A stretch of 48,065 nucleotides of DNA from Actinomycetes bacterium (lineage in GTDB: Bacteria; Actinomycetota; Acidimicrobiia; Acidimicrobiales; RAAP-2). Made by a program: the position numbers and the translations under genes. Within the stretch, counting starts at the first letter, position 1. Every line of letters starts with the position of its first letter. Positions 9,601 to 18,797 of this stretch are shown here, piece by piece. The stretch is taken from the NCBI GenBank assembly GCA_021791845.1, contig JAJYVT010000017.1, forward strand, positions 1 to 48,065, in the 5' to 3' direction. Under the pieces are notes generated by a model. That model worked only from the letters and a program-made list of their open reading frames with translations, ran no database searches and had not been told where the DNA came from.

Positions 9601-10005
9601 GCCGTACCAGACGCCGAGGACCCCGTCGACGCGGGCCGACTCGAGCGCGCCGGCCAGCTGGCTGCCCATGACTGCGGTGGCGCCCACCTCCTCGTTCACC
9701 GCCGGACGGTGCACGATCTCGACGTCGAGCCGCCCCTTCAGCGCGGCGACGAGCTCCTTGTCGAACCCCGCCAGCGGCGACCCCTGGTAGCCGGAGACGA
9801 ACGCCGCCGTGCGGTGGCCGGCGTCCCGGTCCGCCCGGAGCGCGTCGATCAGGACGCGGATCGTTGCCTGCACGCCCGAGAGGTGGACCCGCGGGACGTC
9901 GGGAGACCAGTGGTCGCCCGGGTCCAGGAGCTCGGTGATCTCGGTGACGGTCACGGTTCCAGTATGGATGTCGTTCGTTGGGGAATGAAGAGGACCGCGT
10001 AACAT
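6553..10005 (-). CDS. Fused indolepyruvate-type 2-oxoacid:ferredoxin oxidoreductase
   Basis: A 1150-residue single-chain enzyme that oxidatively decarboxylates 2-oxo acids to acyl-CoA with reduction of ferredoxin. Domains in order: pyruvate:ferredoxin-type domain from the N-terminus (VSGYQGSPLAGFD); TPP-binding domain with PGCPHSVSTVVPEG, GIGCHTIVHYM and GDGTFFHSGQL (about 435-520); a cysteine-rich iron-sulfur segment with CEGCGDC and CNVDRSC-type spacing (about 645-692); then the gamma domain starting VRIAGIGGMGVVTCAHLL (about 730). The start is the ATG preceded by a strong Shine-Dalgarno AAGGAGGG; a GTG 17 codons later is an alternative. It follows the leucine-type degradation genes, so branched-chain or aryl 2-oxo acids are likely substrates (inference). 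Confidence 0.88.
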   Translation of the reverse strand: MLRGPLHSPTNDIHTGTVTVTEITELLDPGDHWSPDVPRVHLSGVQATIRVLIDALRADRDAGHRTAAFVSGYQGSPLAGFDKELVAALKGRLDVEIVHRPAVNEEVGATAVMGSQLAGALESARVDGVLGVWYGKAPGMDRSMDALRHANFAGTSPLGGALAIVGDDPSAKSSTLPSASEVALADMGMPVVFPRSLDEVLDLGRHAVALSRWSGSWVAMKLTTAIADAEGTVALQDWPAPVLPEGYTAPPVSGDLLTPATVEREQAVLTDRVVAAARYGDANRLNRLVVAPARARVGLVAAGIVYSELVEGLRLLGLDAAALEALGVRLAEVRMPFPIGSGFARSLADGLEQLIVVEERRELVEGQLLSLVARRPGGPAVLGRLDLDGRPLVPRHGVLDAAGIARVLGPVLRASLGTAVHELPPPRRHIELTSQANRVPWFCPGCPHSVSTVVPEGTLVGEGIGCHTIVHYMPDARVGHRVGLTQMGGEGAQWLGMAPFVRERHFVQNLGDGTFFHSGQLALRAAVAAGVPITYKILWNGATAMTGGQQVVGTLSSPEELARMLLVEGVKKVVITTDDPRRHRGRTLPPGVSLRSRDDIVAVQEELAAVDGVTVLIHDQPCATELRRARKRGLAPVPTERIVINERVCEGCGDCQVKSNCLALQTVDTPLGPKTRIDEDSCNVDRSCLKGDCPAFTLVKVEPAAADDVAPAGASPLPPAPVATLDRALTVRIAGIGGMGVVTCAHLLAWAALIEGVDVWGLDQTGLSQKAGPVISDLRIGPGATDRSNVLGEGEVDLLLAADLVAASVPKVLASMAAGRTTVIGSSATSLSGPMVLGLEAREVPVAELEAALAERAAGGRATFLDALALAHEAHAPATAANVVLLGAASQLGLLPVSAESIVAAIERNGVTVQPNVAAFEAGRRWVVDGTGAAPPADRTPGADGARFFAGVDLPAGHRPHIEWLAADLASYQDDGLARRFAGLVAEAWSAERRAGGDGSFTAGVAFGYHKLLAYKDEYEVARLLLEFPAAQGETAWLLHPPALRARGLGHKIRLGGWSRPALQALRSTRRVRGTALDPFGRTPLRRTERQLPVEYADAVRSLLPRLRPETLDAATAIARLPDRVRGYERVKERSVEAYREAMAEGLAAL

Positions 10006-10016
10006 TTGGAAGACGG

Positions 10017-10024
10017 CCCTCCTT
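10017..10024 (-). promoter_or_regulatory. Strong Shine-Dalgarno for the oxidoreductase
   Basis: AAGGAGGG on the minus strand lies 11 bases upstream of the ATG at 10005 and decides that start over the GTG at 9954. The 95-base gap 10006-10100 separates this gene from the acyl-CoA dehydrogenase upstream; no other feature was recognised in it. Confidence 0.6.
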
Positions 10025-10100
10025 CCGTGGATTGTTCCACCCGAGGGCGCCGACGTTCGCCCCTACGAACGATACGCGGTCTTGCCGCGCCTGGGTGACG

Positions 10101-11252
10101 TCACCCCACGCCGAGCTGGCGGGCGATGAGCATGCGCTGCACCTCCGAGGTGCCCTCCCCGATCTCGAGGACCTTGGCGTCACGGTAGAAGCGGCCCACG
10201 GGCGTCTCGTTCATGAAGCCGTACCCGCCGAAGATCTGCGTCGCCTCCCGGGCGTTGACCATCGCCGCGTCGGACGACACGAGCTTGGCGATCGCCGCTT
10301 CCCGCTTGAAGGGCCGGCCGGACGCCAGCCGGTGGGCGGCGTCGTAGCACGCCAGCCGGGCAACGTGGGTCCGGGCCTCCATGTCGGCGACCTTGAAGGC
10401 GAGCGCCTGGAACGCGCCGAGCTTGTGGCCGAACGCCTCGCGCTCGCCGAGATAGCGCACGCACTCGTCGATGCAGCCCTGGGCCAGGCCGACCGACAGG
10501 GCGGCGATGGCCACGCGGCCCTCGTCCAGCGTGGAGAGGAACTGCGCGTAGCCGCGCCCCTCGGCGCCGAGCAGGTTCTCCGCCGGGACCCGGCAGTCGT
10601 CGAACGACAGCTCGTGGGTGTCCGAGGCCGTCCACCCGACCTTGGAGTACCCGGGCGCGACCGTGAACCCCGGGGTGCCCGAGGGGACGATGACGGTCGA
10701 GATCTCGGGCCGCCCGTCCGCCCGGCGGCCGGTGACGGCGGTCACGGTCACGAAGGCAGTGATGTCCGTCCCCGAGTTGGTGATGAACGCCTTGGATCCG
10801 TTGACCACCCATGTCGATCCGTCGCGCACCGCAGTCGTCCGGGTGGCGCCGGCGTCGGACCCACCGCCCGGCTCGGTCAGGCCGAAGGCGGCGAGGGCGC
10901 GGCCCGCGCAGAGGTCGGGGAGCCACCGGGCCCGCTGCTCGTCGGTGCCGAAGCGGTAGAGGGGCATGGCGCCGAGCCCGACCGCCGCCTCCAGCGTGAT
11001 GGCCACCGACGAGTCGACGCGCGCCAGCTCCTCGAGGGCGATGCACAGGGCCACGTAGTCGCCGCCCATGCCGCCGTCCGCCTCGGGGATGGGGAGGCCG
11101 AAGAGGCCCATGGCCCCCATCTTCTCGATCAACGGGTACGGGAACTCCTCCCGCTCGTAGTACCCGGCGATGACGGGTGCGACCTCCTCGGCGGCGAACC
11201 GGCGCACCGTGGCGGCCAGCTCCTCGTGCTCGGGGCTGCGCTCGATGGTCAC
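10101..11252 (-). CDS. Acyl-CoA dehydrogenase
   Basis: FAD-dependent alpha,beta-dehydrogenation of an acyl-CoA, 383 residues. Signature segments: AFGLTEPGGGSDAG (FAD/substrate), WVVNGSKAFITNSG, and the C-terminal FGGYGFMNETPVGRFYRDAK followed by EIGEGTSEVQR. Operon position between a methylcrotonyl-type carboxylase and HMG-CoA lyase suggests isovaleryl-CoA dehydrogenase. However the C-terminal catalytic Glu of EGT (about E366) is present, as in short/medium-chain enzymes; isovaleryl-CoA dehydrogenases usually read GAGTSE there and use a Glu elsewhere. The chain specificity is therefore uncertain. GTG start overlaps the HMG-CoA lyase stop (GTGA). Confidence 0.88.
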   Translation of the reverse strand: MTIERSPEHEELAATVRRFAAEEVAPVIAGYYEREEFPYPLIEKMGAMGLFGLPIPEADGGMGGDYVALCIALEELARVDSSVAITLEAAVGLGAMPLYRFGTDEQRARWLPDLCAGRALAAFGLTEPGGGSDAGATRTTAVRDGSTWVVNGSKAFITNSGTDITAFVTVTAVTGRRADGRPEISTVIVPSGTPGFTVAPGYSKVGWTASDTHELSFDDCRVPAENLLGAEGRGYAQFLSTLDEGRVAIAALSVGLAQGCIDECVRYLGEREAFGHKLGAFQALAFKVADMEARTHVARLACYDAAHRLASGRPFKREAAIAKLVSSDAAMVNAREATQIFGGYGFMNETPVGRFYRDAKVLEIGEGTSEVQRMLIARQLGVG

Positions 11253-12217
11253 GTCGGGTCCTCCCTCTTCTCGCTCGCGACTCGGTCCGCCAGCGCCTGG
11301 ACCGCCTTGGAGGGGCTCGGCCGGCCGAGGACCGACGCCATCCAGGCCGACGTGGCCACCAGCTGGACCAGGTCGACCCCGGTCTCGACGCCGAGGCCGG
11401 CGAGCGCCCAGCAGAGGTCCTCGGTGGCCAGGTTGCCGGTGGCGCTCTTGGCGAACGGGCAGCCGCCGATGCCGCCGGCCGAGGCGTCCACGGTGGTGAC
11501 GCCCCGCTCGACGGCGGCCAGGCTGTTGGCGAGGGCCTGGCCGTAGGTGTCGTGGAAGTGGACGGCCACCCGGTCCATCCCGACGCCTGCCTCCTCCAGG
11601 GCGTCCAGCAGCTCGAGGACCTGGCCGGTGGTGGCGACGCCGATGGTGTCCCCGAGGCTCAGCTCGTCGCACCCCATGGCCAGCAGCCGCTCCCCCACCG
11701 AGCGGACCTCGGCCACCGGCACGTCGCCCTCCCAGGGGTCCCCGAAGCACATCGACACGTAGGCGCGCACGCCGAGGCCGGCGGCCTTCGCCTCGGCCAC
11801 CACCGGCTCGAACATGGCCAGCGCCTCGTCGCGCGACCGGTTGAGGTTGCGGCGGGCGAAGGTCTCCGTGGCGCTGGCGAACACGCAGACGTCGGTCGCA
11901 CCGCTCGCCATCGCCCGCTCCAGCCCGGCCACGTTGGGCACCAGCACGGGGTAGCGGACGCCGGGGCGGCGGGTGAGGCGGGCCATGACCTCCTCGGCGT
12001 CGGCCAGCTGGGGGACCCAGGCCGGGTTGACGAAGCTCGTCGCCTCGACGACGGACAGCCCGGCCGCGGCCAGGCGGTCCACCAGCGCCGCCTTGACCTC
12101 GGGGGCGACCACCGTCGGCTCGTTCTGCAGGCCGTCGCGGGGGCCGACCTCCCAGATCCGGACCCGGGCCGGGAACCCCGGTCGTCGGTGGACCGCGGGC
12201 TGCGGGGCGGGGCTCAC
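11249..12217 (-). CDS. Hydroxymethylglutaryl-CoA lyase
   Basis: Cleaves 3-hydroxy-3-methylglutaryl-CoA to acetyl-CoA and acetoacetate, the last step of leucine degradation. The 322-residue TIM-barrel protein has IWEVGPRDGLQNE at residues 20-32 (metal/acid-base residues), the ATSFVNPAWVPQLADA segment, HFHDTYGQALAN with two metal-binding histidines, and the mobile-loop cysteine in GGCPFAKSATGN (about residue 250). The open frame continues upstream into carboxylase sequence; the GTG start is chosen because it overlaps the carboxylase stop by four bases and gives the family length. Acetoacetate produced here is the substrate of the CoA-transferase encoded at 20129-21555. Confidence 0.9.
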   Translation of the reverse strand: MSPAPQPAVHRRPGFPARVRIWEVGPRDGLQNEPTVVAPEVKAALVDRLAAAGLSVVEATSFVNPAWVPQLADAEEVMARLTRRPGVRYPVLVPNVAGLERAMASGATDVCVFASATETFARRNLNRSRDEALAMFEPVVAEAKAAGLGVRAYVSMCFGDPWEGDVPVAEVRSVGERLLAMGCDELSLGDTIGVATTGQVLELLDALEEAGVGMDRVAVHFHDTYGQALANSLAAVERGVTTVDASAGGIGGCPFAKSATGNLATEDLCWALAGLGVETGVDLVQLVATSAWMASVLGRPSPSKAVQALADRVASEKREDPT

Positions 12218-14199
12218 GACACCTCCGCCAGCGGCTCGTCGAGGGCCACGGTCTGGCCCTCGCGCACCCACAGGGCGCTCACCACGCCGTCGCGGGGGGC
12301 CACCACCGCATGCTCCATCTTCATCGCCTCCACCGAGACGAGCGCGTCCCCGGCCGCCACCTCGTCGCCGGCGGCGACGTGCACCTTGACCACCACGCCC
12401 GGCATGGGGCTGCGCAGCGGGCCGGCCGCCCCTCCATGAGCGCCGCCTCCGTGCCGGGACACGTCGGCGCGGCGGAACCTCCACGCCCACCCCTCGCACC
12501 CGACCCAGAGCTCCCCGCCCGCCTCGACCGCCCGCCAGCGCGAGGTCCGGCCGCCGACGGCCAGCTGGAGCTCGCCCTCCGCCCGCCCGGGCGCCACCCG
12601 CACCGGCCCGGCCGGCGCGCCGTCCACCGCGACCTCGGCGCCGACGGCCATCCGGCCGCGGACCGCCACGTCCACCGGCTCGCCGTCGCGGCGAAGTCCG
12701 AGCGTCCACTCCCCCGGTCCGCCCACGCGCCACCCGTCGGGCACGTCCCAGGGCCCGGGCACGGCGGGCGGGCGCGGCTCGAGGTCGGCCGCCACCCAGG
12801 CGGCAGCGGCCAGGGCCGCGTCGCGGGCCGCCCCGGCACCCGGGGTGGCCAGCTCGTCCACGGTCCGGGCCACCAGCTCGGTGTCGAGCCGGCCGGCCAC
12901 CACGTCGGGATGGGCGAGCAGCCGGGTCAGGTAGCCGACGTTGGTGGACACCCCGAGGACCACCGTCTCGGACAGGGCGCGGCGGAGCCGGGCGAGCGCG
13001 TCGGCGCGGCTCGGCGCCCACGCCACCACCTTGGCCAGCATGGGGTCGTAGCGGGTGCCGACCTCGGTCCCGACCTCGAGCGCCGAGTCCACCCGCACGG
13101 CGGGGAGCGAGGGCTCCGCCAGCAGGGTGACGGTGCCGCTCTGGGGCAGAAAACCGCGCGCCGGGTCCTCGGCGTACACCCGGGCCTCCACCGCGTGGCC
13201 GGTCGACCGGATGTCGGGCTGGGCGAGGGGCAGCGGCTCCCCGGCGGCCACCCGCAGCTGCCACTCCACGAGGTCGATCCCGGTGACCGCCTCGGTGACG
13301 GGGTGCTCCACCTGGAGCCGGGTGTTCATCTCCATGAAGAAGTAGTCGCTGGGCCGCTCGCCCGAGACGATGAACTCGACCGTGCCCGCGCCGACGTAGC
13401 CGCACGCCCGGGCCGCCTCCACGGCGCTCGCGGTCATGGCCGCCCGCGTCGGCTCGTCGAGCAGCGGCGAGGGGCTCTCCTCCACGATCTTCTGGTGCCG
13501 GCGCTGGAGGCTGCACTCGCGCTCGCCCAGGTGGACGATGGCGCCGTGGGTGTCGGCGAACACCTGCACCTCCACGTGGCGCGGGCGGGGCACCCAGCGC
13601 TCCACCAGCAACGTGCCGTCGCCGAAGGCACCGGTGGCCTCCCGGCGGGCGGCGGCGATGGCCGCTGCCAGCGCGGCGGCGTCGGCCACCCGGCGCATGC
13701 CCTTGCCGCCGCCGCCGGCCGCCGGCTTCAAGAGCACGGGGAGGCCGATGCCGGTGGCCGCCTCCACCAATTCGGCGTCCGACATCCCCGCCCGGCCGGC
13801 CCCGGGCACCACCGGCACGCCGGCCGCGGCCACCATCTCCTTGGCCCGGATCTTGTCCCCCATGGCCTCGATGGCCTCGGGCGGCGGTCCGATCCACACC
13901 AGGCCGGCCGCCAGGACGGCGCGGGCGAAGCCGGCGTCCTCCGACAGGAAGCCGTAGCCGGGGTGCACCGCCTCGGCGCCGGCCTCGAGGGCTGCGGCCA
14001 CCAGGGCCGGGCCGTCGAGGTACCCGGGCACCTCGACGGCGCGGTCGGCCACCCGCACGTGGCGGGCGCCGGCGTCCTCTTCGGTGTGGACGGCCACCGA
14101 GGCGAGGCCGCAGGCGGCCAGCGTCCGGCACACGCGCACGACGATCTCCCCCCGGTTGGCGACGAGAACGGAGGTGAAGGCCGGCATGTCGACGCTCAC
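12214..14199 (-). CDS. Acyl-CoA carboxylase alpha subunit (biotin carboxylase + biotin carrier)
   Basis: A 661-residue biotin-dependent carboxylase subunit. The biotin carboxylase region begins [16 protein letters not shown], has the ATP-grasp loop [11 protein letters not shown] (about residue 160) and [15 protein letters not shown] variable linker leads to the C-terminal biotinyl domain with EAMKMEH (Lys near residue 627 is biotinylated). Together with the next gene it carboxylates an acyl-CoA; the HMG-CoA lyase neighbour points to 3-methylcrotonyl-CoA (leucine pathway), though acetyl/propionyl-CoA cannot be excluded. Start GTG overlaps the beta-subunit stop; an in-frame ATG four codons on is an alternative. 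Confidence 0.9.
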   Translation of the reverse strand: MSVDMPAFTSVLVANRGEIVVRVCRTLAACGLASVAVHTEEDAGARHVRVADRAVEVPGYLDGPALVAAALEAGAEAVHPGYGFLSEDAGFARAVLAAGLVWIGPPPEAIEAMGDKIRAKEMVAAAGVPVVPGAGRAGMSDAELVEAATGIGLPVLLKPAAGGGGKGMRRVADAAALAAAIAAARREATGAFGDGTLLVERWVPRPRHVEVQVFADTHGAIVHLGERECSLQRRHQKIVEESPSPLLDEPTRAAMTASAVEAARACGYVGAGTVEFIVSGERPSDYFFMEMNTRLQVEHPVTEAVTGIDLVEWQLRVAAGEPLPLAQPDIRSTGHAVEARVYAEDPARGFLPQSGTVTLLAEPSLPAVRVDSALEVGTEVGTRYDPMLAKVVAWAPSRADALARLRRALSETVVLGVSTNVGYLTRLLAHPDVVAGRLDTELVARTVDELATPGAGAARDAALAAAAWVAADLEPRPPAVPGPWDVPDGWRVGGPGEWTLGLRRDGEPVDVAVRGRMAVGAEVAVDGAPAGPVRVAPGRAEGELQLAVGGRTSRWRAVEAGGELWVGCEGWAWRFRRADVSRHGGGAHGGAAGPLRSPMPGVVVKVHVAAGDEVAAGDALVSVEAMKMEHAVVAPRDGVVSALWVREGQTVALDEPLAEVS

Positions 14200-15821
14200 A
14201 TCCGGAAGACGCCGTAGCCGACGTCGTCGAGCGGTGCGTTGGCCGCGGCGGCGAGGCAGAGCCCCACCACCCGGCGGGTGTCCACCGGGTCGATCACGCC
14301 GTCGTCCCACAGGCGGGCCGTCGAGTAGTAGGGGCTGCCCTGCTCCTCGTACTGCGCCTGCACCGGCGCCTTGAAGGCTGCCTCCTCCTCGGGGGACCAC
14401 GTGCCGCCGCCCGCCTCGATCTGGTCCCGCCGGATCGTGGCCAGCACCGACGCCGCCTGGTCCCCGCCCATCACCGAGATGCGGGCGTTGGGCCACATCC
14501 ACAAGAACCGGGGCCCGTACGCCCGCCCGCACATGGAGTAGTTCCCCGCCCCGAAGCTGCCGCCGATGACGACGGTCAGCTTGGGCACCCGGGCGCAGGC
14601 GACGGCCGTGACCATCTTGGCCCCGTGCTTGGCGATGCCGCCCGCCTCGTAGTCCCGCCCGACCATGAACCCGCTGATGTTCTGGAGGAAGAAGAGGGGG
14701 ACGGCCCGCCGGTCGCACAGCTCGACGAAGTGGGCGCCCTTCAGGGCGGACTCGGAGAAGAGGACGCCGTTGTTGGCCACCACGCCCACCGGGTGGCCCC
14801 AGACCCGGGCGAACCCGCACACGAGGGTCGGCCCGTACTCGGCCTTGAACTCGAGGAACCGGGACCCGTCGACGACCCGCCCCACCACCTCGCGGACGTC
14901 GTAGGGGGTACGCAGGTCCGGCGGGACCACCCCGTAGAGCGTGGCGAGGTCCAGTGCCGGCTCTTCGGGGGGCCGCACCTCCCACGGGACGGCGCTCCGG
15001 GGCCCGAGCGTGGCCACGATGCCGCGCACGATGGCCAGGGCGTGCTCGTCGCTGTCGGCCAGGTGGTCGGTGACGCCGGAGCGTCGGGCGTGCAGGTCGC
15101 CCCCGCCCAGCTCCTCGGCCGAGACGACCTCGCCGGTGGCCGCCTTCACCAGCGGCGGGCCGCCCAGGAAGATCGTGCCCTGGTCGCGCACGATCACGGC
15201 CTCGTCGCTCATGGCCGGGACGTAGGCGCCCCCGGCGGTGCAGGACCCGAGGACGGCCGCGATCTGGGGGATGCCCCGCGCCGACATGGTGGCCTGGTTG
15301 TAGAAGATCCGGCCGAAGTGGTCCCGGTCGGGGAAGACCTCGTCCTGGGCGGGGAGGAAGGCGCCGCCGGAGTCGACCAGGTAGATGCAGGGGAGCCGGT
15401 TGGCCAGGGCCACCTCCTGCGCCCGCAGGTGCTTCTTGACCGTGAGGGGGTAGTAGGTCCCTCCCTTGACGGTGGCGTCGTTCACCACCACGACGCACTC
15501 GCGTCCCGACACCCGTCCCACGCCGCAGATGATCCCGGCCGCCGGCGCCTCGTCGCCGTAGAGGCCGTCGGCGGCCAACGGCGACAGCTCGAGGAACGGC
15601 GAGGCGGGGTCGAGCAGGTGGCGCAGGCGATCGCGGGGCAAGAGCTTGCCCCGCTCGGTGTGGCGCCGGCGCGACGCCTCGGGCCCCCCGGCCTCCGCCC
15701 GCTCGAGGCGGGCCCGGAGGTCGGCCACGAGGGCACGGTGGCGCTCCTCGTTGCGCGCGAAGGACTCGTCGGCCGGGTCCGCGGCCGACGCCAGCTGCGG
15801 GAACGGGGCTTCGAGCGCCAC
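14196..15821 (-). CDS. Acyl-CoA carboxylase carboxyltransferase beta subunit (methylcrotonyl-type)
   Basis: Transfers carboxyl from biotin to the acyl-CoA; about 541 residues, the usual size of methylcrotonyl-CoA carboxylase beta. Visible: [17 protein letters not shown], the N-half oxyanion segment [35 protein letters not shown], and the C-half [20 protein letters not shown], the typical MccB arrangement. Two in-frame GTGs are possible; 15821 is preferred over 15827 because a TAACAT -10 box abuts 15827 and lies six bases from 15821. First gene of a coupled operon (beta, alpha, HMG-CoA lyase, acyl-CoA dehydrogenase). A methylglutaconyl-CoA hydratase gene is not in the window. Confidence 0.9.
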   Translation of the reverse strand: MALEAPFPQLASAADPADESFARNEERHRALVADLRARLERAEAGGPEASRRRHTERGKLLPRDRLRHLLDPASPFLELSPLAADGLYGDEAPAAGIICGVGRVSGRECVVVVNDATVKGGTYYPLTVKKHLRAQEVALANRLPCIYLVDSGGAFLPAQDEVFPDRDHFGRIFYNQATMSARGIPQIAAVLGSCTAGGAYVPAMSDEAVIVRDQGTIFLGGPPLVKAATGEVVSAEELGGGDLHARRSGVTDHLADSDEHALAIVRGIVATLGPRSAVPWEVRPPEEPALDLATLYGVVPPDLRTPYDVREVVGRVVDGSRFLEFKAEYGPTLVCGFARVWGHPVGVVANNGVLFSESALKGAHFVELCDRRAVPLFFLQNISGFMVGRDYEAGGIAKHGAKMVTAVACARVPKLTVVIGGSFGAGNYSMCGRAYGPRFLWMWPNARISVMGGDQAASVLATIRRDQIEAGGGTWSPEEEAAFKAPVQAQYEEQGSPYYSTARLWDDGVIDPVDTRRVVGLCLAAAANAPLDDVGYGVFRM

Positions 15822-15827
15822 CGCCAC

Positions 15828-15860
15828 ATGTTAGCGATCGTTAGCATGCTGCGCTAGCCT
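15828..15860. promoter_or_regulatory. Divergent promoter/operator between carboxylase operon and its TetR regulator
   Basis: The gap holds adjacent 10-bp direct repeats, GTTAGCGATC (15830-15839) and GTTAGCATGC (15840-15849); the first 16 bases can also be read as an imperfect palindrome centred at GATC. The minus-strand -10 TAACAT (15833-15828) for the carboxylase lies inside the repeat and the plus-strand -10 TAGCCT (15855-15860) sits seven bases before the TetR GTG at 15868. A repressor bound to the repeats would cover the carboxylase promoter. Confidence 0.55.
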
Positions 15861-15867
15861 CGTGGCG

Positions 15868-16536
15868 GTGACGCCGACCGCCGCCGCCCCGGACGCCGCC
15901 GGCACCGACCGCCCCGCCGCCCGCCGCCGGGCCCGCGGGGCGGGGCGGGGCGAGCGCACGAGCCCGCGGCGCCAGCAGATCCTGGCGGCCGCGGCGGCGC
16001 TGTTCGCCCGCCGCGGCTTCCACGGGGTCTCGGTGGACGACCTCGGGGCGGCCGCCGGCGTCTCCGGACCCGCCCTCTACCGTCACTTCCGGTCCAAGGA
16101 GGCGATCCTGGCGGAGCTGCTCGTGGGCGTGAGCGAGCGCCTGCTCGAGGGGGGCAGGCTGCGGGTGGAGGGCGCGGCCGACCCCGGCGCCGCGCTCGCC
16201 GCCCTGGTCGAGTGGCACGTGGAGTTCGCCCTCGACCACGCCGACGTCATCAGCGTCCAGACGCGCGACCTGGCCAGCCTGCCGGCTCCGGAGCGCCGGC
16301 GGGTGCGCGCCCTGCAGCAGCGCTACGTCGGGGTATGGGCCGACGTGGTCGCCGACGTGACCGGCTGTGACCTCGAGACGGCGGTCGCCGCGGCCCACGC
16401 CACGTTCGGGCTCATCAACTCCACCCCCCACTCCGCCCGGCTGCCCCGCCACGAGATGGCAGCGCTGCTCCGCGCCATGGCCGTGGCGGCGGCGGGTGCC
16501 ACCGTCAGCGCAGCTCGAAGCGGTCGAGGCTCATGA
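15868..16536 (+). CDS. TetR-family regulator, probable repressor of the carboxylase operon
   Basis: A 222-residue TetR protein. After a basic Ala/Arg-rich arm the helix-turn-helix reads [31 protein letters not shown] and [16 protein letters not shown]; the C-terminal domain ([28 protein letters not shown]) resembles actinobacterial acyl-CoA-responsive TetR proteins. It is divergent from the carboxylase operon across a small gap with direct repeats, so local regulation by an acyl-CoA intermediate is the natural inference. GTG 15868 is chosen because TAGCCT ends seven bases before it; GTG 15862 is in frame two codons earlier. The 3' end overlaps the convergent katG by 32 bases. Confidence 0.85.
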   Translation: MTPTAAAPDAAGTDRPAARRRARGAGRGERTSPRRQQILAAAAALFARRGFHGVSVDDLGAAAGVSGPALYRHFRSKEAILAELLVGVSERLLEGGRLRVEGAADPGAALAALVEWHVEFALDHADVISVQTRDLASLPAPERRRVRALQQRYVGVWADVVADVTGCDLETAVAAAHATFGLINSTPHSARLPRHEMAALLRAMAVAAAGATVSAARSGRGS

Positions 16537-18694
16537 CCTTGTCCCACGCGGCCACGAAGTCCCGCACGAAGTGCCCGGCGGCATCGTCGCTGGCGTAGAC
16601 CTCTGCCACGGCGCGGAGCTGGGAGCTCGAGCCGAACACGAGGTCGACGGCCGTGGCGGTCCACCGGAGCTCGCCGCTCCCGCGGTCGCGCCCCTCGTAG
16701 ACGTGCTCGGCCGCCGACGGCCTCCACTCGGTCGCCATGTCGAGCAGGTGGACGAAGAAGTCGTTGGTCAGCGTGCCCGGCCGGTCGGTGAGCACGCCGT
16801 GGCGCGACTCGCCGGCGTTGGCGCCGAGCGCCCGCATCCCGCCCACCAGGACGGCCATCTCCGGAACGGTCAGCGTCAGCATGAACGCCCGCTCCACGAG
16901 CAGCTGCTCGGGCGGCAGCTGCTCGCCGGAGCGAAGGTAGTTGCGGAACCCGTCGGCTCGCGGCTCGAGCACGGCGAAGGATTCCGCGTCCGTCTGCTCC
17001 TGCGACGCGTCGGTGCGTCCCGGCGTGAAGGGGACCGTGATCTCGTGACCGGCCCGCCGCGCCGCCTCCTCCACGGCGGCACACCCGGCCAGGACGACGA
17101 GATCGGCCATGGACACCTGGGCGCGCCCGGCGCGGGCGTCGTTGAAGTCCTGCCGGACCCGGCCGAGCACCTCCAGCACGGTGGCCAGCTCGGCCGGGTC
17201 GTTGGCCTCCCAGCTCCGCTGCGGCTCCAGGCGGACCCGGCACCCGTTGGCGCCGCCGCGCTTGTCGGTGCCGCGGAAGCTCGACGCCGACGCCCACGCC
17301 GCCCGGACGAGCTGGGCGACCGAGAGGCCCGACGCCAGCACGGCGCGCTGCAGGGCGGCGACGTCGTCGGCGTCGACCAGGGGGTGGTCCACCGCCGGGA
17401 CCGGGTCCTGCCACAGCTGGGCCTCGGGGACCCACGGGCCGAGCAATCGAGACACCGGGCCCATGTCCCGGTGCAGCAGCTTGTACCACGCCTTGGCGAA
17501 GGCGTCGGCGAGCTCCTCGGGGTGCTCGTGGAAGCGCCGGGCGATCACCTCGTACGCCGGGTCGGCTCGCAGCGCCAGGTCGGTCGTCAGCATCATCGGC
17601 GCGTGGCGCCTCGACGGGTCGTGGGCGTCGGGCACCGTCCCCTGGGCCTCGGGGTCCCGGGGCGTCCACTGCTTGGCCCCGGCCGGGCTGGTCGTGAGCT
17701 CCCAGTCGTAGGCGAACAGGTTGTCGAGGAACCCGTTGTCCCACCTGGTCGGCGTGCTGGTCCAGGCGCCCTCCAGCCCGCTCGTCGTCGTGTCGGCACC
17801 GGCCCCCGTGCCGGACGTGCTCTTCCACCCGAGGCCCTGCTCCTCGAGGGGGGCGCCCTCGGGCTCCGGGCCGACGTACTCGGCTCCCACCGCACCGTGG
17901 GCCTTGCCGAAGGTGTGCCCCCCGACGATGAGCGCCACCGTCTCCTCGTCGTCCATGGCCATGCGGGCGAACGTCTGGCGGATGTACGAGGCCGCCAGCA
18001 ACGGGTCGGGATTGCCGCCCGGTCCCTCGGGGTTCACGTAGATCAGGCCCATGTGGTCCGCCCCGAACGGCCCGTGCATCTCCCCCCGGGTGCCGTGGCG
18101 CTCGTCCCCGAGCCACGTGTCCTCGGTGCCCCAGTTGATCTCGTCGGGCTCGAAGATGTCCCGCCGCCCGAAGCCGAAGCCGAAGGTGGAGAGCCCCATC
18201 GCCTCGACGGCGCAATTGCCGGCAAAGATGATCAGGTCGGCCCAGGAGAGCGCCCTGCCGTACTTCCGCTTCACCGGCCAGAGCAGCCGCCGCGCCTTGT
18301 CCAGGTTGGCATTGTCGGGCCAGCTGTTGAGCGGGGCGAACCGCTGGGCCCCCGTGCCGCCGCCTCCCCGTCCGTCGTGGATGCGGTAGGTGCCCGCCGC
18401 GTGCCACGACATCCGGATGAACAGCGGCCCGTAGTGGCCGTAGTCCGCCGGCCACCACGCCTGCGAGGTGGTCATGGCCTCGATGACATCGCGTTTGAGC
18501 GCCTCGACGTCCAGGGTCGCCAGCTCGGCCGCGTCGTCGAACCCCTCCCCCAGCGGGCCGTGCGCTGTCGAGGGCCGGCGCAGGAGGGAGAGGTCGAGCT
18601 GGTCCGGCCACCAGTCCCGGTTCGTCATGGGCCGGTGCGGCACGGGCGTCGGCGACGGGATCGCCGGGTTCTCGCTCTCGCTTCCCTCAGGCAC
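16505..18694 (-). CDS. katG: Bifunctional catalase-peroxidase KatG
   Basis: Heme enzyme of 729 residues that dismutates H2O2 and has peroxidase activity. The N-terminal active domain has distal R94/W97/H98 in [12 protein letters not shown]219 in [10 protein letters not shown] and M245 in FARMAM, i.e. the Trp-Tyr-Met adduct needed for catalase activity is intact, and proximal H260 in GGHTFGK. The C-terminal half is the usual degenerate peroxidase repeat ([16 protein letters not shown]). The GTG start has a GAGGAGG Shine-Dalgarno six bases upstream (18701-18707). It is divergent from a Fur gene rather than co-directional with it as in mycobacteria and streptomycetes. Confidence 0.95.
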   Translation of the reverse strand: MPEGSESENPAIPSPTPVPHRPMTNRDWWPDQLDLSLLRRPSTAHGPLGEGFDDAAELATLDVEALKRDVIEAMTTSQAWWPADYGHYGPLFIRMSWHAAGTYRIHDGRGGGGTGAQRFAPLNSWPDNANLDKARRLLWPVKRKYGRALSWADLIIFAGNCAVEAMGLSTFGFGFGRRDIFEPDEINWGTEDTWLGDERHGTRGEMHGPFGADHMGLIYVNPEGPGGNPDPLLAASYIRQTFARMAMDDEETVALIVGGHTFGKAHGAVGAEYVGPEPEGAPLEEQGLGWKSTSGTGAGADTTTSGLEGAWTSTPTRWDNGFLDNLFAYDWELTTSPAGAKQWTPRDPEAQGTVPDAHDPSRRHAPMMLTTDLALRADPAYEVIARRFHEHPEELADAFAKAWYKLLHRDMGPVSRLLGPWVPEAQLWQDPVPAVDHPLVDADDVAALQRAVLASGLSVAQLVRAAWASASSFRGTDKRGGANGCRVRLEPQRSWEANDPAELATVLEVLGRVRQDFNDARAGRAQVSMADLVVLAGCAAVEEAARRAGHEITVPFTPGRTDASQEQTDAESFAVLEPRADGFRNYLRSGEQLPPEQLLVERAFMLTLTVPEMAVLVGGMRALGANAGESRHGVLTDRPGTLTNDFFVHLLDMATEWRPSAAEHVYEGRDRGSGELRWTATAVDLVFGSSSQLRAVAEVYASDDAAGHFVRDFVAAWDKVMSLDRFELR

Positions 18695-18729
18695 GTCGGT
18701 CCTCCTCGCTGGGTACGGGCGCTGCAGGC

Positions 18730-18780
18730 ACGCTAACCCTCCTTTTTAGAATGAGTCAAGAGCAAGAACCCGTCTAATCT
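18730..18780. promoter_or_regulatory. katG promoter with FurA-like box, and divergent fur -10
   Basis: On the minus strand TTGACT (18759-18754), an 18-base spacer and TAGCGT (18735-18730) make a good katG promoter. The -35 lies in an AT-rich stretch, CTCTTGACTCATTCTAAAAA (18762-18743), that closely resembles the mycobacterial FurA operator as I recall it. On the plus strand TAATCT (18775-18780) can serve the fur gene; a second candidate, TAACGT, is at 18791-18796. TTAGA/TCTAA half-sites flank the region. Confidence 0.6.
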
Positions 18781-18797
18781 TGGAACACGGTAACGTG

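Noticed and set aside
6853-10002. Kilobase-scale plus-strand open frame opposite the oxidoreductase
   Set aside because: Antisense shadow caused by high G+C; the minus strand carries all conserved motifs.
17837-17839. Gln in PLEEQGLGW of KatG, taken at first as loss of the adduct methionine
   Set aside because: Counting from the adduct Tyr shows the Met belongs to the FARMAM segment, where it is present (M245); the Gln position is variable in the family.
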